Positions 16,234-24,977 of a stretch of DNA of 45,696 nucleotides are shown piece after piece. Every line of letters begins with the position of its first letter. Positions within the stretch are counted from its first letter, which is position 1. The position numbers were made by a program, and so were the translations under genes. The stretch spans positions 23,371-69,066 of the forward strand of contig JAAEZT010000020.1 of assembly GCA_018222765.1 (NCBI GenBank). Reading direction: 5' to 3'. The stretch comes from a bacterium (GTDB lineage Bacteria > Verrucomicrobiota > Verrucomicrobiia > Verrucomicrobiales > Akkermansiaceae). The notes below the pieces were generated by a model. That model searched no databases and was not told where the DNA came from. It worked only from the letters and a program-made list of their open reading frames with translations.

Positions 16234-17322
16234 ATGAAATCGCACACCATCCTTCTCTCACTTCTCCCAATTTATTCCAGCCTGGCCAAGGGCGATGATA
16301 CTAATTCTCGGAGACATCTATTCACCGGCCTTCAAAACATCGACGTTGAATACGAAGGGCTCTTTTCCTCGAATCTCAATGTCCAACGAGGATCGTTTTC
16401 CTACCAACAAAAGCATGAAAAGTGGACCTTTGCTCTTTCCTATTTCCAGACTGAATACGGATTGGAATACAAACCCTTCGCTCCGCTGGGCGGTTCAGAC
16501 AAACGCCTCGAAGAGTCAAATCACCAAGGCAGTCTCTCCATCGGCTACACATTGCAGAACAATATAGAAACTTCGGTGTCGGTCACGTCCTACGACGGAT
16601 TCAGCGACTACCGGTCGATTTGGATCGGAGAGTACTACCGCCAGGCCTTTGACTTCCCCGGGTCTGGGTATTTCGCCCCCGATCCCAAAGGCTTCAGCAT
16701 TTCCAATAGCTGGGGCTGGGATCCTCAAATCGGAACCAGCCTGAGCATCGATCTCTCTTATTCCGAAGACACCATTGCCCCGGGATGGACTTTTGGTTCA
16801 CCGGCAAATGACCTTCTAAAAAACCGCATAGTCTCAGTTCGTTGGGAACAGGCCATCAATCCAAGCCTCAAAACAGAAACGTCGTTTTACTACAGCGACA
16901 TCACCGACAGGGAACCACGCCTAAACCTCCAATCCTCCTGGAACTATGCTCTCACCAACGAAATCACCCTGGGTGCACAACTCGGCGGGTCACGTGAAGA
17001 ATCAGATTTTGATTCCTTCTACGGCGGTCTCTCTCTGACATACGAAGTCAACGACTACTTGTCTCTCAAGTTCAACGGGCGCCTTTACTCCGACTCAGGT
17101 GAAATCGAGACCTCGGGCTTCAATTCAGCAGCTCCAGGAATTAACACTGCAGAAATCGGAATCTCCGCACTCATCGAACATGGTGACCACGCCTTCCAAT
17201 TGGGGATATCGAGCTTCACCAACAACTACAAAGACACCGACTCCGATAACGAATTTTTCACCAACCTATACGATGACCGGGATTGGATCACGATCCGCGC
17301 CGCTTACACCTTTGAGTTCTAA
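16234..17322 (+). CDS. Outer-membrane beta-barrel protein, DUF3570-like by context
   Basis: A 362-residue exported protein with signal peptide (HTILLSLLPIYSSLAKG). The rest is alternating strand-like segments with aromatic girdles, for example GSLSIGYTLQNNIETSVSVT, RIVSVRWEQAINPSLKTETS and GGLSLTYEVNDYLSLKFNG, and it ends in AAYTFEF with the terminal Phe recognised by the BAM machinery. I estimate 14-16 strands. It starts 17 bases after the lipoprotein stop, so the two are surely cotranscribed. The placement after a DUF4266-like gene suggests DUF3570, but I cannot confirm that from motifs alone. Confidence 0.8.
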   Translation: MKSHTILLSLLPIYSSLAKGDDTNSRRHLFTGLQNIDVEYEGLFSSNLNVQRGSFSYQQKHEKWTFALSYFQTEYGLEYKPFAPLGGSDKRLEESNHQGSLSIGYTLQNNIETSVSVTSYDGFSDYRSIWIGEYYRQAFDFPGSGYFAPDPKGFSISNSWGWDPQIGTSLSIDLSYSEDTIAPGWTFGSPANDLLKNRIVSVRWEQAINPSLKTETSFYYSDITDREPRLNLQSSWNYALTNEITLGAQLGGSREESDFDSFYGGLSLTYEVNDYLSLKFNGRLYSDSGEIETSGFNSAAPGINTAEIGISALIEHGDHAFQLGISSFTNNYKDTDSDNEFFTNLYDDRDWITIRAAYTFEF

Positions 17323-17337
17323 TATAAACCACCCCCA

Positions 17338-18303
17338 ATGCTCAAACCATTCATCGTCGGCCTCGGATTGATCTCAACGCTTTCCGCAACCCCTCCCGTC
17401 GACACTCCCAGCCAAAATGTTCTCTTCGAGACCTTCAGCGGGGCCGCATTGTCGCCCGACTCACTGGAAAACTACGAAGGCAAAATTATTATTATCACTT
17501 ATTACACGCCTTGGTGCCCAACTTGCGCATCAGTAGCTCGGCAAGTTGGCAGGGACGTCAGCAAGCACTTCGTAGACAATGGAGGAGCCAGCAGCAACGG
17601 AATCGAAGTCGTCTCTCTTCTCCTCTCGACAGAAGTTAATGGAGGCTCGAATGACTCGACCACGATGAGCATCGCCAATCTCAATCACTATCATAAGGGT
17701 GGTTTGGACTCCACGAACACGCGCATGGATCCTCGTGAGGGCTTCGGATTTTTCAGAGGTCAAGCCGTCACCTCGTGGCCGGTTGAAGACCGCCGACGTG
17801 TTGTCATCATTAATGGCTCTCAAAACTCGGCCAGCCACGAACCCTGGGAAATTCTTTACAACGAACAATTTCCAAACTCCGATACCATGATCGAAACGGT
17901 GAATTCAGTGATCCAGGCTCCCCCATTGGCGACATTCGAAGAATGGGCCGGCGGTTACACTTTTCCACTTGGTCGGGAGACCCCAAACGCTGACCCCGAT
18001 TCGGATGGAGCTACCAATATCGAGGAATTTTTCGCCGGCACCAATCCTATCAGCGGGCTATCCCGCCCCATCTTGCGTCTCGTAAAAAAGCCATCCGGTG
18101 TCGTTTTTAAATTCCAGACTGCCACCGACCGTGTAGAGATCCCTTTTGCCATCCAAGGAGGCTCCCTTGACAACTTCATCACCCTAAATCCGGACGAAAA
18201 TGACATTTCGACCTCTGCTCTTAGCGAGGATCTGCAGGAAGTTTTGATCGACCTACCTTCGACCTCCGGACCATTTTTCAGGATTTTGCTGACACATCCA
18301 TAG
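17338..18303 (+). CDS. Secreted thioredoxin-fold protein with calcium-loop and C-terminal FFR module
   Basis: A 321-residue exported protein. After a signal peptide (about residues 1-18), a TlpA/thioredoxin-like domain carries the redox motif WCPTC (59-63) in YYTPWCPTCASVARQVG. Residues 150-200 still look like thioredoxin core (RRVVIINGSQ). A loop D-P-D-S-D-G-A-T-N-I-E-E (about 219-230) followed by GTNP is an EF-hand/thrombospondin-type-3-like calcium site, and the chain ends in a short beta domain closing with GPFFRILLTHP. That loop plus FFR tail is a common ending of secreted verrucomicrobial proteins and may act in sorting. The gene follows the barrel gene by 15 bases. A role in thiol exchange with the cysteine-rich lipoprotein is an inference. 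Confidence 0.8.
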   Translation: MLKPFIVGLGLISTLSATPPVDTPSQNVLFETFSGAALSPDSLENYEGKIIIITYYTPWCPTCASVARQVGRDVSKHFVDNGGASSNGIEVVSLLLSTEVNGGSNDSTTMSIANLNHYHKGGLDSTNTRMDPREGFGFFRGQAVTSWPVEDRRRVVIINGSQNSASHEPWEILYNEQFPNSDTMIETVNSVIQAPPLATFEEWAGGYTFPLGRETPNADPDSDGATNIEEFFAGTNPISGLSRPILRLVKKPSGVVFKFQTATDRVEIPFAIQGGSLDNFITLNPDENDISTSALSEDLQEVLIDLPSTSGPFFRILLTHP

Positions 18304-18324
18304 AAGATTGTCAGTAGCTGATTT

Positions 18325-18342
18325 GGGGGTTAAATTACCCCC
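18325..18342 (+). promoter_or_regulatory. Hairpin over the ribosome-binding region of the next gene
   Basis: GGGGGT (18325-18330) and ACCCCC (18337-18342) are perfectly complementary around a TAAATT loop and end four bases before the ATG at 18347. In RNA this would fold into a GC-rich stem exactly where ribosomes should bind, so it could hold down translation or act as an RNA switch. There is no T-run, so it is not a terminator. Confidence 0.4.
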
Positions 18343-18346
18343 GATT

Positions 18347-20050
18347 ATGCGTCTTTTCATAGGTTTTCTTGTTTGCGCTCTCTTAGGCAATGCCTTCGGC
18401 GCACCCAAGTTTATTGCACCTGACGACTCCTACCCCCTCATCCGAAGAGATCGCATTCCCATCGATGTCGATGGAATCAACAACCTTGCCGATCAACTGG
18501 CCCTCACCGCAGATGGCCCATTCTCCAAATCCGGCAAAGATCTCCACACCCGCGCCCGGGCATTGGCTCTCAGCCAGCGCTTATCGCCCGCCCAGCCACG
18601 GGCCCGTGCGATCATCCAAAGCCTGAGCAACAACGAAAGCCGTCCGAGTACGAATAGGAGAGAAGTCGGCGAAGCACAGGGCGCCATTCAGCGAACCGCC
18701 GAATGGCTCGTTAAGCTCCCACCTGGTGAGGAGGGGTATTTGCTGGGCCAACTTCTCATCGATATCATCTCCGCACGACAGAAAGACCACCCCCTGGTTT
18801 CCAGTCACGAAGTTGACAATCAGGAGGCACGTTGGAGAGGCTTGATCGCTCCGCTCGAAAAATTCGAAAATAGGGTTGAGGACGCGAAGCCTCGCGGTCC
18901 TGAGCTTCAATTCAAAGCCGACGCGGTCCTTACGACCGCACCCTTCCTCACTTACCCTAGCGGAAAAAACAGCATTCTACAGAAGGTGAGCCTCATCATC
19001 AACGATGAAAGAAACGACGGGGATGGCAATCGAGGAATCCTTTTCCGCCCCAAACCCAATTACGATGCCCGATCCACTGTCAGCAGCGTCGAGCGCTATT
19101 TTCAAAGCATCAAAAAAATCCTACCCCAAAATAAAAGCCTCACCATTGATACGGGTAAATTTCAATATGCCGCTGACAACGGAAGCAATCTTGCCGCTCC
19201 AGCAGCGATCCTCGTTGACGCAGCCCTCACCGGTCGGCCACTAAGAAGAAACACCTATCTTTTCGCCAAGCTGGAGGATGATGGCTCCCTCAGCCGACCC
19301 CACAAGGCTTGGCCAATCTTTCTCGAACTAGCCAAGACTGCACCCCCAAGGGGAAGCCGCCTCATTGTGCCGCCGGGAGCTGCCGACGACCTAAGATCAC
19401 TTCTCGTTCTAGAAAAAGCTGACTTTTTCGTAAATTACGAAGTCATCGGCGCAAGCCATTTCGACGAGACCCGTTCCCTCTTTTACGAGGATGGCCAGAT
19501 CGATCCACAACTCGCTGCCGCCATAGAGAGCTATCAGGAAATTTGGGAGAAAGCCCTTGAGTCCACCTCATTACAGACATTCGTAAGCCACAAATCGGTC
19601 AAGGAACGACTCGCCACCGTAGTGGGACATTCAAATCTCCACCTTTCGGCTTCCTTTCTTGCCCTGCAAGGAAACAACCGTCCTCCCCACTTCTCCGAAA
19701 AGATGCTCGCCAGGGAACTCAACCGCTGTCTCGAACCGCTCTCGAGTTTTCGCTTTCAATACGGAAAGACCAAAGCCACCGACTTCCGAAAACTACATGA
19801 CCGGATACGCGAACGCTTCGATCCCCTCGAGCGACGAATCGGGAACAAAGAGAAGCCCCTCTATGACGAGACCCTCGAAATCATCAAAAAACTCAAAGGC
19901 CTCGCGCGTGACATCAACAAAAGTTTTCTGAACAAGAAACGCCCAGACATTGTAGCCTTCAGAATCTTCCAGGGCGAAGTCACCGCCTTCCGTGACAGGC
20001 TAATGATTACCTCAGGTGATCTAAAACCCCGGAAACCGAAAAAAGACTGA
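18347..20050 (+). CDS. Secreted protein with possible Lon-protease-like (S16-type) domain
   Basis: A 567-residue exported protein with signal peptide MRLFIGFLVCALLGNAFG. I recognise no named family over the full length. Residues about 205-380 resemble the proteolytic domain of Lon: a stretch aligned with the Ser loop (DNGSNLAAPAAILVDAALTG, compare DGPSAGxxxxxALxSxLTG), then GRPLRRNTYLFAKLEDDGSL (compare GNPVRxDVAMTGEITLRG), then SRPHKAW in place of GGLKEK, and RLIVPPGAADDL in place of TVLIPxENxxDL. A serine and a lysine lie within one to two residues of the catalytic dyad positions, so activity is uncertain. The remainder is helical and charged. ATG 18347 gives a proper signal peptide; a TTG at 18308 would not. 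It ends 2 bases before the convergent hypothetical gene. Confidence 0.6.
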   Translation: MRLFIGFLVCALLGNAFGAPKFIAPDDSYPLIRRDRIPIDVDGINNLADQLALTADGPFSKSGKDLHTRARALALSQRLSPAQPRARAIIQSLSNNESRPSTNRREVGEAQGAIQRTAEWLVKLPPGEEGYLLGQLLIDIISARQKDHPLVSSHEVDNQEARWRGLIAPLEKFENRVEDAKPRGPELQFKADAVLTTAPFLTYPSGKNSILQKVSLIINDERNDGDGNRGILFRPKPNYDARSTVSSVERYFQSIKKILPQNKSLTIDTGKFQYAADNGSNLAAPAAILVDAALTGRPLRRNTYLFAKLEDDGSLSRPHKAWPIFLELAKTAPPRGSRLIVPPGAADDLRSLLVLEKADFFVNYEVIGASHFDETRSLFYEDGQIDPQLAAAIESYQEIWEKALESTSLQTFVSHKSVKERLATVVGHSNLHLSASFLALQGNNRPPHFSEKMLARELNRCLEPLSSFRFQYGKTKATDFRKLHDRIRERFDPLERRIGNKEKPLYDETLEIIKKLKGLARDINKSFLNKKRPDIVAFRIFQGEVTAFRDRLMITSGDLKPRKPKKD

Positions 20051-20052
20051 AC

Positions 20053-20349
20053 CTAAAGACGATACTCCCCGTCTTCATCGGTCCCATACCATCCCAGTTC
20101 ACGAAAAGCAGTGATGATGGGGATCTCAAGCGCGTCGTCTTCACCATCGGCATACTCGATTGTCGCCGACGTCGTCATCCCGCGCATCGACTCGATGCTA
20201 ATAACCGTTTTGTGTGGTGGAAGATTAATCCAATCGCCCCAGTCTTTCTTATCATGCTGTGGATCGAGACCTTGATCATGAAGGGCAGAGACTACCGCTT
20301 TAATTGAAGAAGGCTTTTCAGTTTCCGGAAGGTGAACTTTTGTTTCCAT
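20053..20349 (-). CDS. Small hypothetical protein
   Basis: A 98-residue acidic cytoplasmic protein with no signal peptide or membrane segment. Notable stretches are IKAVVSALHDQGLDP, DWGDWINLPPHKTVISIE and AFRELGWYGTDEDGEYRL. It looks like a compact alpha/beta protein, and codon use resembles its neighbours, but I do not recognise the family. It starts with ATG just before a 94-base gap, downstream of the Weimberg operon on the same strand, and a hairpin in that gap may separate the two. Confidence 0.65.
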   Translation of the reverse strand: METKVHLPETEKPSSIKAVVSALHDQGLDPQHDKKDWGDWINLPPHKTVISIESMRGMTTSATIEYADGEDDALEIPIITAFRELGWYGTDEDGEYRL

Positions 20350-20413
20350 GTGTGTGACGCAAGAATCAACTAATCACGGCGGGTGGCACAAGCGAGAAAG
20401 CACAAAGAATCTC

Positions 20414-20437
20414 AAAAAATGACCGCGCGTATTTTTT
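20414..20437 (-). terminator. Possible bidirectional terminator after the Weimberg operon
   Basis: AAAAAAT (20414-20420) and ATTTTTT (20431-20437) are perfectly complementary around a GC-rich 10-base loop, just past the dehydratase stop on the minus strand. The A/T stem is weak, so the call is tentative. Confidence 0.3.
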
Positions 20438-20443
20438 CCTCGA

Positions 20444-22342
20444 TCAGGACAAACCCCGATTCACCGCATCGGCATCGTAAACACACCCCCCCCAACTTCC
20501 CCCGCTGGTATTCTGCAATGCCGCCCAAAGACGGGTGTCATCGGGAAGGTCGGGATGTACTTTGACCAATGGATTCAGCGTCCGTTTTTGAAAATCCGCC
20601 CAGTCGCCCAAATAGTCGACTGCACCTTCCAGAGAAACTGCATTAATCCTCACTCTCACCGGATCTCCATCGCGCAATTTCCCAATCGGACCACCCGCCA
20701 AGGCCTCCGGACTAACGTGCCCGATACAGGCTCCTGTCGAAACTCCGCTAAAACGACCGTCGGTAACCAAGGCCACTTGCTTTCCAACTTTGCAATACTT
20801 CAACGCAGAGGTCACTTGATAAGTCTCGGGCATCCCCGCGCCCATCGGTCCAATCCCTGCCAGGATCATAACGTCCCCTGCTCGAATCCGATCGTCCCCT
20901 TGCGACTTCACCGCGGTAATCGCCTCAGCTTCACTTCCAAAGACACGCGCCTGTCCCTCCAGTAAAAACAAACCGTCTTTATCAATCATCGAAGGATCAA
21001 TCGCGGTGCTCTTCACAACACTGCCTTCTGGCGCGAGATTCCCCTGCGGGAAAGTCACCGTGCTGGAGAGCCCATCATTCCGACTCCGAATCACTTCGCT
21101 GGGATCAATGTCATCCAAAGCATTGAGACGCTCACGAACCCGCTTCCGACGCTCAGAATTTTCCCACCATTCCAAGTTCTCACCCAAGGTCTGCCCGCTC
21201 ACTGTCATCGCATCCAAATTCAAAACATCGCGCAAGGACAACATCGCCTCAGGCACTCCACCGGCGAGAAAAACCTGCACTGTGGCATAGCCCATTGGAC
21301 CATTGGGCAGAGCATCGACAATCCTCGGCACCAGTTGGTTTGCTTTCTGCCAATCCAACACCGTCGGTCGCGCCAACCCTGCTGCATGCGCAACCGCGGG
21401 AAGATGCAAAATCAAGTTCGTCGATCCACCAAAAGCCGCATGCATGATCATGGCATTGTGCAGCGACTTCTCAGTCAGAATTTGATTCAACGAAATCTCC
21501 TGATCCGCCAAATGCATCGCCGCACGCCCGCTTCGCGTCGCGAGATCACGCCAAATCTGCGAGCCACTTGGACTGAGCGCACTGTGTGGCAAACTCATTC
21601 CCAACGCTTCCCCGATCACCTGACTCGACGCCGCCGTCCCCAAAAACTGACACCCTCCTCCCGGACTGGCGCACGCCCGACACGCCGTCGCGGCTGCCTC
21701 TTCCAAACTCACTTCGCCATGGGCATAGCGCGCACCCAAGGACTGCACTTTCCCGAGGTCCTCGGTCTCCTCGCTCAACAAACTCACCCCACCTGGCACC
21801 AAAACCCCGGGCAGATGTCCACAACCAGCCAAAGCCATCATCATGGCAGGCAATCCTTTGTCACATGTCGCCACGCCCACAACCCCTTTCGCAGTCGGCA
21901 AAGAACGAATCAATCTCCGCAACACCATCGCAGCATCGTTTCGAAACGGCAGAGAATCCATCATCCCTTTCGTTCCCTGAGTGCGTCCGTCGCACGGATC
22001 ACTACAAAATCCGGCGAAAGGAACACCATCCAATCTCGCCACCTCCTGCGCCACTGCTTCCATGAGCAAGCCCACCTCCCAATGACCCGAATGGTAACCG
22101 AGTGCCGTTGGTGTTCCGTCTGGCTGACGAATGCCACCTTGGGTCGAGAGAATCAAAATTTCCCTTTTTCCCCAACCCGCGGCTTTCCAGCCCATGCCGA
22201 CATTTTGCATCCAGCCGAAGAGATCTCCGCTGTTTCCTTGCATTAAATCATCGCCCGAGATCGGAAGTTCGCCATCCGCTCCTTCCGAACGGGTCACGAC
22301 TTCTTCGATCCCTTCTTCGCCCGATTCAAGAATCTCACTCAC
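20444..22342 (-). CDS. yjhG: Pentonate (D-xylonate type) dehydratase, IlvD/Edd family, YjhG/YagF branch
   Basis: A 632-residue iron-sulfur dehydratase that removes water from a sugar acid, in this branch D-xylonate, giving 2-keto-3-deoxy-xylonate. It follows E. coli YjhG closely: [83 protein letters not shown] and [16 protein letters not shown]. The three cluster cysteines (SDPCDG, ATCDKG, GGGCQF) are present, and the end ([20 protein letters not shown]) is standard. I chose GTG 22342, which overlaps the upstream stop as GTGA and gives a length near YjhG's 655 residues; longer starts would run deep into the aldehyde dehydrogenase gene. L-arabonate is an alternative substrate. Confidence 0.93.
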   Translation of the reverse strand: MSEILESGEEGIEEVVTRSEGADGELPISGDDLMQGNSGDLFGWMQNVGMGWKAAGWGKREILILSTQGGIRQPDGTPTALGYHSGHWEVGLLMEAVAQEVARLDGVPFAGFCSDPCDGRTQGTKGMMDSLPFRNDAAMVLRRLIRSLPTAKGVVGVATCDKGLPAMMMALAGCGHLPGVLVPGGVSLLSEETEDLGKVQSLGARYAHGEVSLEEAAATACRACASPGGGCQFLGTAASSQVIGEALGMSLPHSALSPSGSQIWRDLATRSGRAAMHLADQEISLNQILTEKSLHNAMIMHAAFGGSTNLILHLPAVAHAAGLARPTVLDWQKANQLVPRIVDALPNGPMGYATVQVFLAGGVPEAMLSLRDVLNLDAMTVSGQTLGENLEWWENSERRKRVRERLNALDDIDPSEVIRSRNDGLSSTVTFPQGNLAPEGSVVKSTAIDPSMIDKDGLFLLEGQARVFGSEAEAITAVKSQGDDRIRAGDVMILAGIGPMGAGMPETYQVTSALKYCKVGKQVALVTDGRFSGVSTGACIGHVSPEALAGGPIGKLRDGDPVRVRINAVSLEGAVDYLGDWADFQKRTLNPLVKVHPDLPDDTRLWAALQNTSGGSWGGCVYDADAVNRGLS

Positions 22343-23859
22343 AGCGTAAAAACTCCGTCGACCCGGCGGGCAACACCAAGCGGGTTGGCTTCCTGTAAGG
22401 TGGGTGGCAGGAGCGCATCGGGCACTCCCTGATAGCTCATCGCGCGTGCCCAGCGAGTGATCCCGCTCTGACCCACCGAAGTGAAATGTGAATTGGTCGT
22501 CGCGGGGTAAGGACCTCCATGAACCAGTGAATGACAAACCTCCAATCCAGTCGGGAAGGCATTGACCACCACACGGCCGGTGAAGCGCTCCAATTCATCC
22601 AGCAAATTTTTCGCTCCCGCCAACTCGCTTTCGGTTCCGTGCAAGGACGCTCCGAGTTGCCCTTCAAAATTACGGGCCGCTTCCGTGAATTGCGCAACCT
22701 CATCACAAACAACTACCACTGCGGAAGGCCCGAAGACCTCTTCCGAGAGGACGTCCCTCTGAGCGACATAGTCCGCGTAGGAAACTTGCACCACCATCGC
22801 CGGAGCCCCGATAACGGCACCTTCGAGCGTTCCTTTTGCGAGAACCTGAACTCCCTCGAGCGATTCCAAGCGGGACATTCCCGACTCAAACGCCGAACAA
22901 ATTCCCTCATTCAAAACCGGCTGCCCTGTGCTGTCAGCAACCAGAGATGCGAGTTTTTCCAACAAAGCATCCGAGCCCGGTGGCAGGAACAACATTCCGG
23001 GGCAGGTGCAGAACTGTCCATTTCCTAAAGTAATACTTCCAAAGAAACTCTCGGCGAATCCTTCGCCATTCGCCTCGACCAATTCGGGTAAAACAAACTG
23101 CGGATTTACGCTCCCCATTTCAGCATAGAGAGGAATGGGAACCTCTCTTTGGGCAGCGAGATCAAATAAGGCACGTCCACCACATAAGGAACCCGTGAAG
23201 CCAACGGCGGCCACATCGGGATGTGTCACGATGGCTTCACCCACTTCATGTCCTTCGCCCTGCACCAGTTGATAAGTGCCTTCAGGAAAACCAGCCTTCG
23301 CAACGCCCTCTTGAATCGCCATGCCAATCAACTCACACGTTCCAGCATGCGAAGAATGTCCCTTCACTACCACCGGACACCCGGCTGCCAGCGCACTAGT
23401 CACATCGGATCCACCGGCCGAGAGTGCCAAGGGAAAATTACTCGCTCCAAAGATACCCACCGGACCAATCGGAATGAGCATTTTACGAAGATCCGGCTTG
23501 GGCAAAGGCTCGCGATCCGGATCAGCATGGTCGATGGTCGCTTCAACCCAAGAACCATCGCGGGCCACTTCAGCGAAAGCCGCAAAGCCACCCACCATAC
23601 GGCCAAATTCACCCTGCACCCGACCATCGGGATATCCGGTCTCGGCTTGAACCCGCTCTACTATCGCATCGCGCGCCTCGGTTAAACTGGCTCCGATTGT
23701 TTCGAGCAAGCTTGCAAGTTCTTTACCTGATTTCCGGCGGAGGGTCGCCGCAGCAGCGGCACAACTCTCGCAAGCGCGGGAGACCTCCTCGGCGCTCGAT
23801 TTTGCAAAACTTCCGGGAAGGACTTCTCCGGTGATAGGATTCTTTGTTTGGAAACTCAT
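22339..23859 (-). CDS. 2,5-dioxovalerate (alpha-ketoglutarate semialdehyde) dehydrogenase
   Basis: A 506-residue NAD(P)-dependent aldehyde dehydrogenase that oxidises 2-oxoglutarate semialdehyde to 2-oxoglutarate, the last step of Weimberg-type pentose oxidation. The ALDH core shows [19 protein letters not shown] (cofactor strand), [26 protein letters not shown], the catalytic glutamate in YAEMGSVNP and the catalytic cysteine in NGQFCTCPG. The FCTCPG active site and the ending ([17 protein letters not shown] then [11 protein letters not shown]) mark the KGSADH type. It starts at ATG 23859, 6 bases after the FAH-family gene, and overlaps the dehydratase by 4 bases, so the three are one operon. 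Confidence 0.92.
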   Translation of the reverse strand: MSFQTKNPITGEVLPGSFAKSSAEEVSRACESCAAAAATLRRKSGKELASLLETIGASLTEARDAIVERVQAETGYPDGRVQGEFGRMVGGFAAFAEVARDGSWVEATIDHADPDREPLPKPDLRKMLIPIGPVGIFGASNFPLALSAGGSDVTSALAAGCPVVVKGHSSHAGTCELIGMAIQEGVAKAGFPEGTYQLVQGEGHEVGEAIVTHPDVAAVGFTGSLCGGRALFDLAAQREVPIPLYAEMGSVNPQFVLPELVEANGEGFAESFFGSITLGNGQFCTCPGMLFLPPGSDALLEKLASLVADSTGQPVLNEGICSAFESGMSRLESLEGVQVLAKGTLEGAVIGAPAMVVQVSYADYVAQRDVLSEEVFGPSAVVVVCDEVAQFTEAARNFEGQLGASLHGTESELAGAKNLLDELERFTGRVVVNAFPTGLEVCHSLVHGGPYPATTNSHFTSVGQSGITRWARAMSYQGVPDALLPPTLQEANPLGVARRVDGVFTL

Positions 23860-23865
23860 GTGGTT

Positions 23866-24696
23866 TTAAGCTACGGTGTTTTCGAGGACTCCGAGACCCT
23901 CAATTTCGATTTTTACAAGATCCCCCGAGGTTAGAGTGAAGTCGGTTCCTGGAACAACTCCCGTTCCGGTCATAAGCATCGCTCCATTTGGAAAATCCAA
24001 CTCGCAGTATAGGAACCCAACCAACTCCTCGAAACTCCGCTTCAGTTGGCTCAGGTCAGTCGATCCCGAAAAAACCTGCTCCCCGGCCCGTTCGATCTCA
24101 AGCTTGATCTCGGCATCGACAGCCACGGCCTCCCGCCCAATCGTCAAGCACGGCCCAATGGCGCAACTTCCAGTGTAAACTTTTGCCTGCGGTAGATAGA
24201 GCGGATTCTCTCCCTCAATTGATCGCGAGCTCACATCATTCCCGATCGCGAAGCCAAAAATCTCGCCACTCGAATTAATCGCCAGCGTTAGCTCCGGCTC
24301 CGGCACATCCCACATCGAGTCTTCCCTCACCCGGATCAGTCCGCCTGATCCCACCGCCCGGTATCCCATCGCCTTGAAAAACAACTCGGGGCGCTCGGCA
24401 TCATAAACCAAATCATAAAAAACATCGCCACCCGCTTCCTCCGACTCTTCCATCCGCGCCGACTTCGACCGCAAATAAGTTACTCCCGAGGCCCAAACCT
24501 CGGTTTCATCCGGCACGGGAGGAAGGAGTTCCGCCTGATCACACTCACTCACCTTCATACCCTTTTCCCCTTCGAGAAGAGCCTCAATCTCTCCGACCTT
24601 GGATTGGAACAACCTCAAAATCAGATCATCACCCACCGCGTAAAAATCTTCTCCATCTGCCAGCAAGGCGCCCTGCGAAGTCCGGTAAAGTCTCAT
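23866..24696 (-). CDS. FAH-family 2-keto-3-deoxy-pentonate dehydratase
   Basis: A 276-residue member of the fumarylacetoacetate hydrolase superfamily. It matches the branch that dehydrates 2-keto-3-deoxy-D-xylonate or -L-arabinonate to 2-oxoglutarate semialdehyde (XylX/AraD1 type): [27 protein letters not shown], the metal site [13 protein letters not shown] with the E-x-E pair, [20 protein letters not shown] and [16 protein letters not shown]. It is the first gene of the operon and supplies the substrate of the dehydrogenase that follows. ATG 24696 was preferred to a TTG two codons upstream. Other FAH-family reactions are possible, but the neighbours make this one very likely. Confidence 0.88.
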   Translation of the reverse strand: MRLYRTSQGALLADGEDFYAVGDDLILRLFQSKVGEIEALLEGEKGMKVSECDQAELLPPVPDETEVWASGVTYLRSKSARMEESEEAGGDVFYDLVYDAERPELFFKAMGYRAVGSGGLIRVREDSMWDVPEPELTLAINSSGEIFGFAIGNDVSSRSIEGENPLYLPQAKVYTGSCAIGPCLTIGREAVAVDAEIKLEIERAGEQVFSGSTDLSQLKRSFEELVGFLYCELDFPNGAMLMTGTGVVPGTDFTLTSGDLVKIEIEGLGVLENTVA

Positions 24697-24977
24697 GGGC
24701 AAAACTCAACACCCTAATCAACGCTCCGTCGAGCCATGATCGATCTGATTCTATATCATTCTCCGGGCTCTTCCATTTCTTTCAGTATGATCCGCAAGGC
24801 CACACCCGAAAAAGCAAAGCCGGAGTAGGAATCTCCAAAGTCATTATGTCATCTTCTAGCCGCCCATGCCCCAACTCACGGGCGTAAGGTCCCTTTTTCC
24901 GAATGAAATGACGAAAAACACATAAAAAAGAAACTTCCCCTTCTCATCTCCCGTCTCTTTCATTCATCACCTTACCC
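24697..24977. promoter_or_regulatory. Divergent regulatory region, Weimberg operon and PQQ-like gene
   Basis: These 281 bases lie between the starts of the pentonate operon (minus) and the PQQ-like/cytochrome gene (plus). It is the longest non-coding stretch in the window and must hold both promoters. I see an A/T-rich block near 24903-24935 but no clear operator palindrome and no regulator gene next door. Confidence 0.4.

Noticed and set aside
17992-18030. A cellulosome dockerin in the thioredoxin-fold protein
   Set aside because: Only one calcium-type loop is present; dockerins need a duplicated loop-helix unit.
21335-22246. A 303-codon plus-strand frame inside the xylonate dehydratase gene
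   Set aside because: Composition is rich in Arg, His, Thr and Gln as expected of a shadow frame; the minus strand matches YjhG throughout.
22343-22537. A 65-residue N-terminal extension of the xylonate dehydratase
   Set aside because: It lies wholly inside the aldehyde dehydrogenase gene and reads as non-coding; the GTGA overlap start fits the family length.
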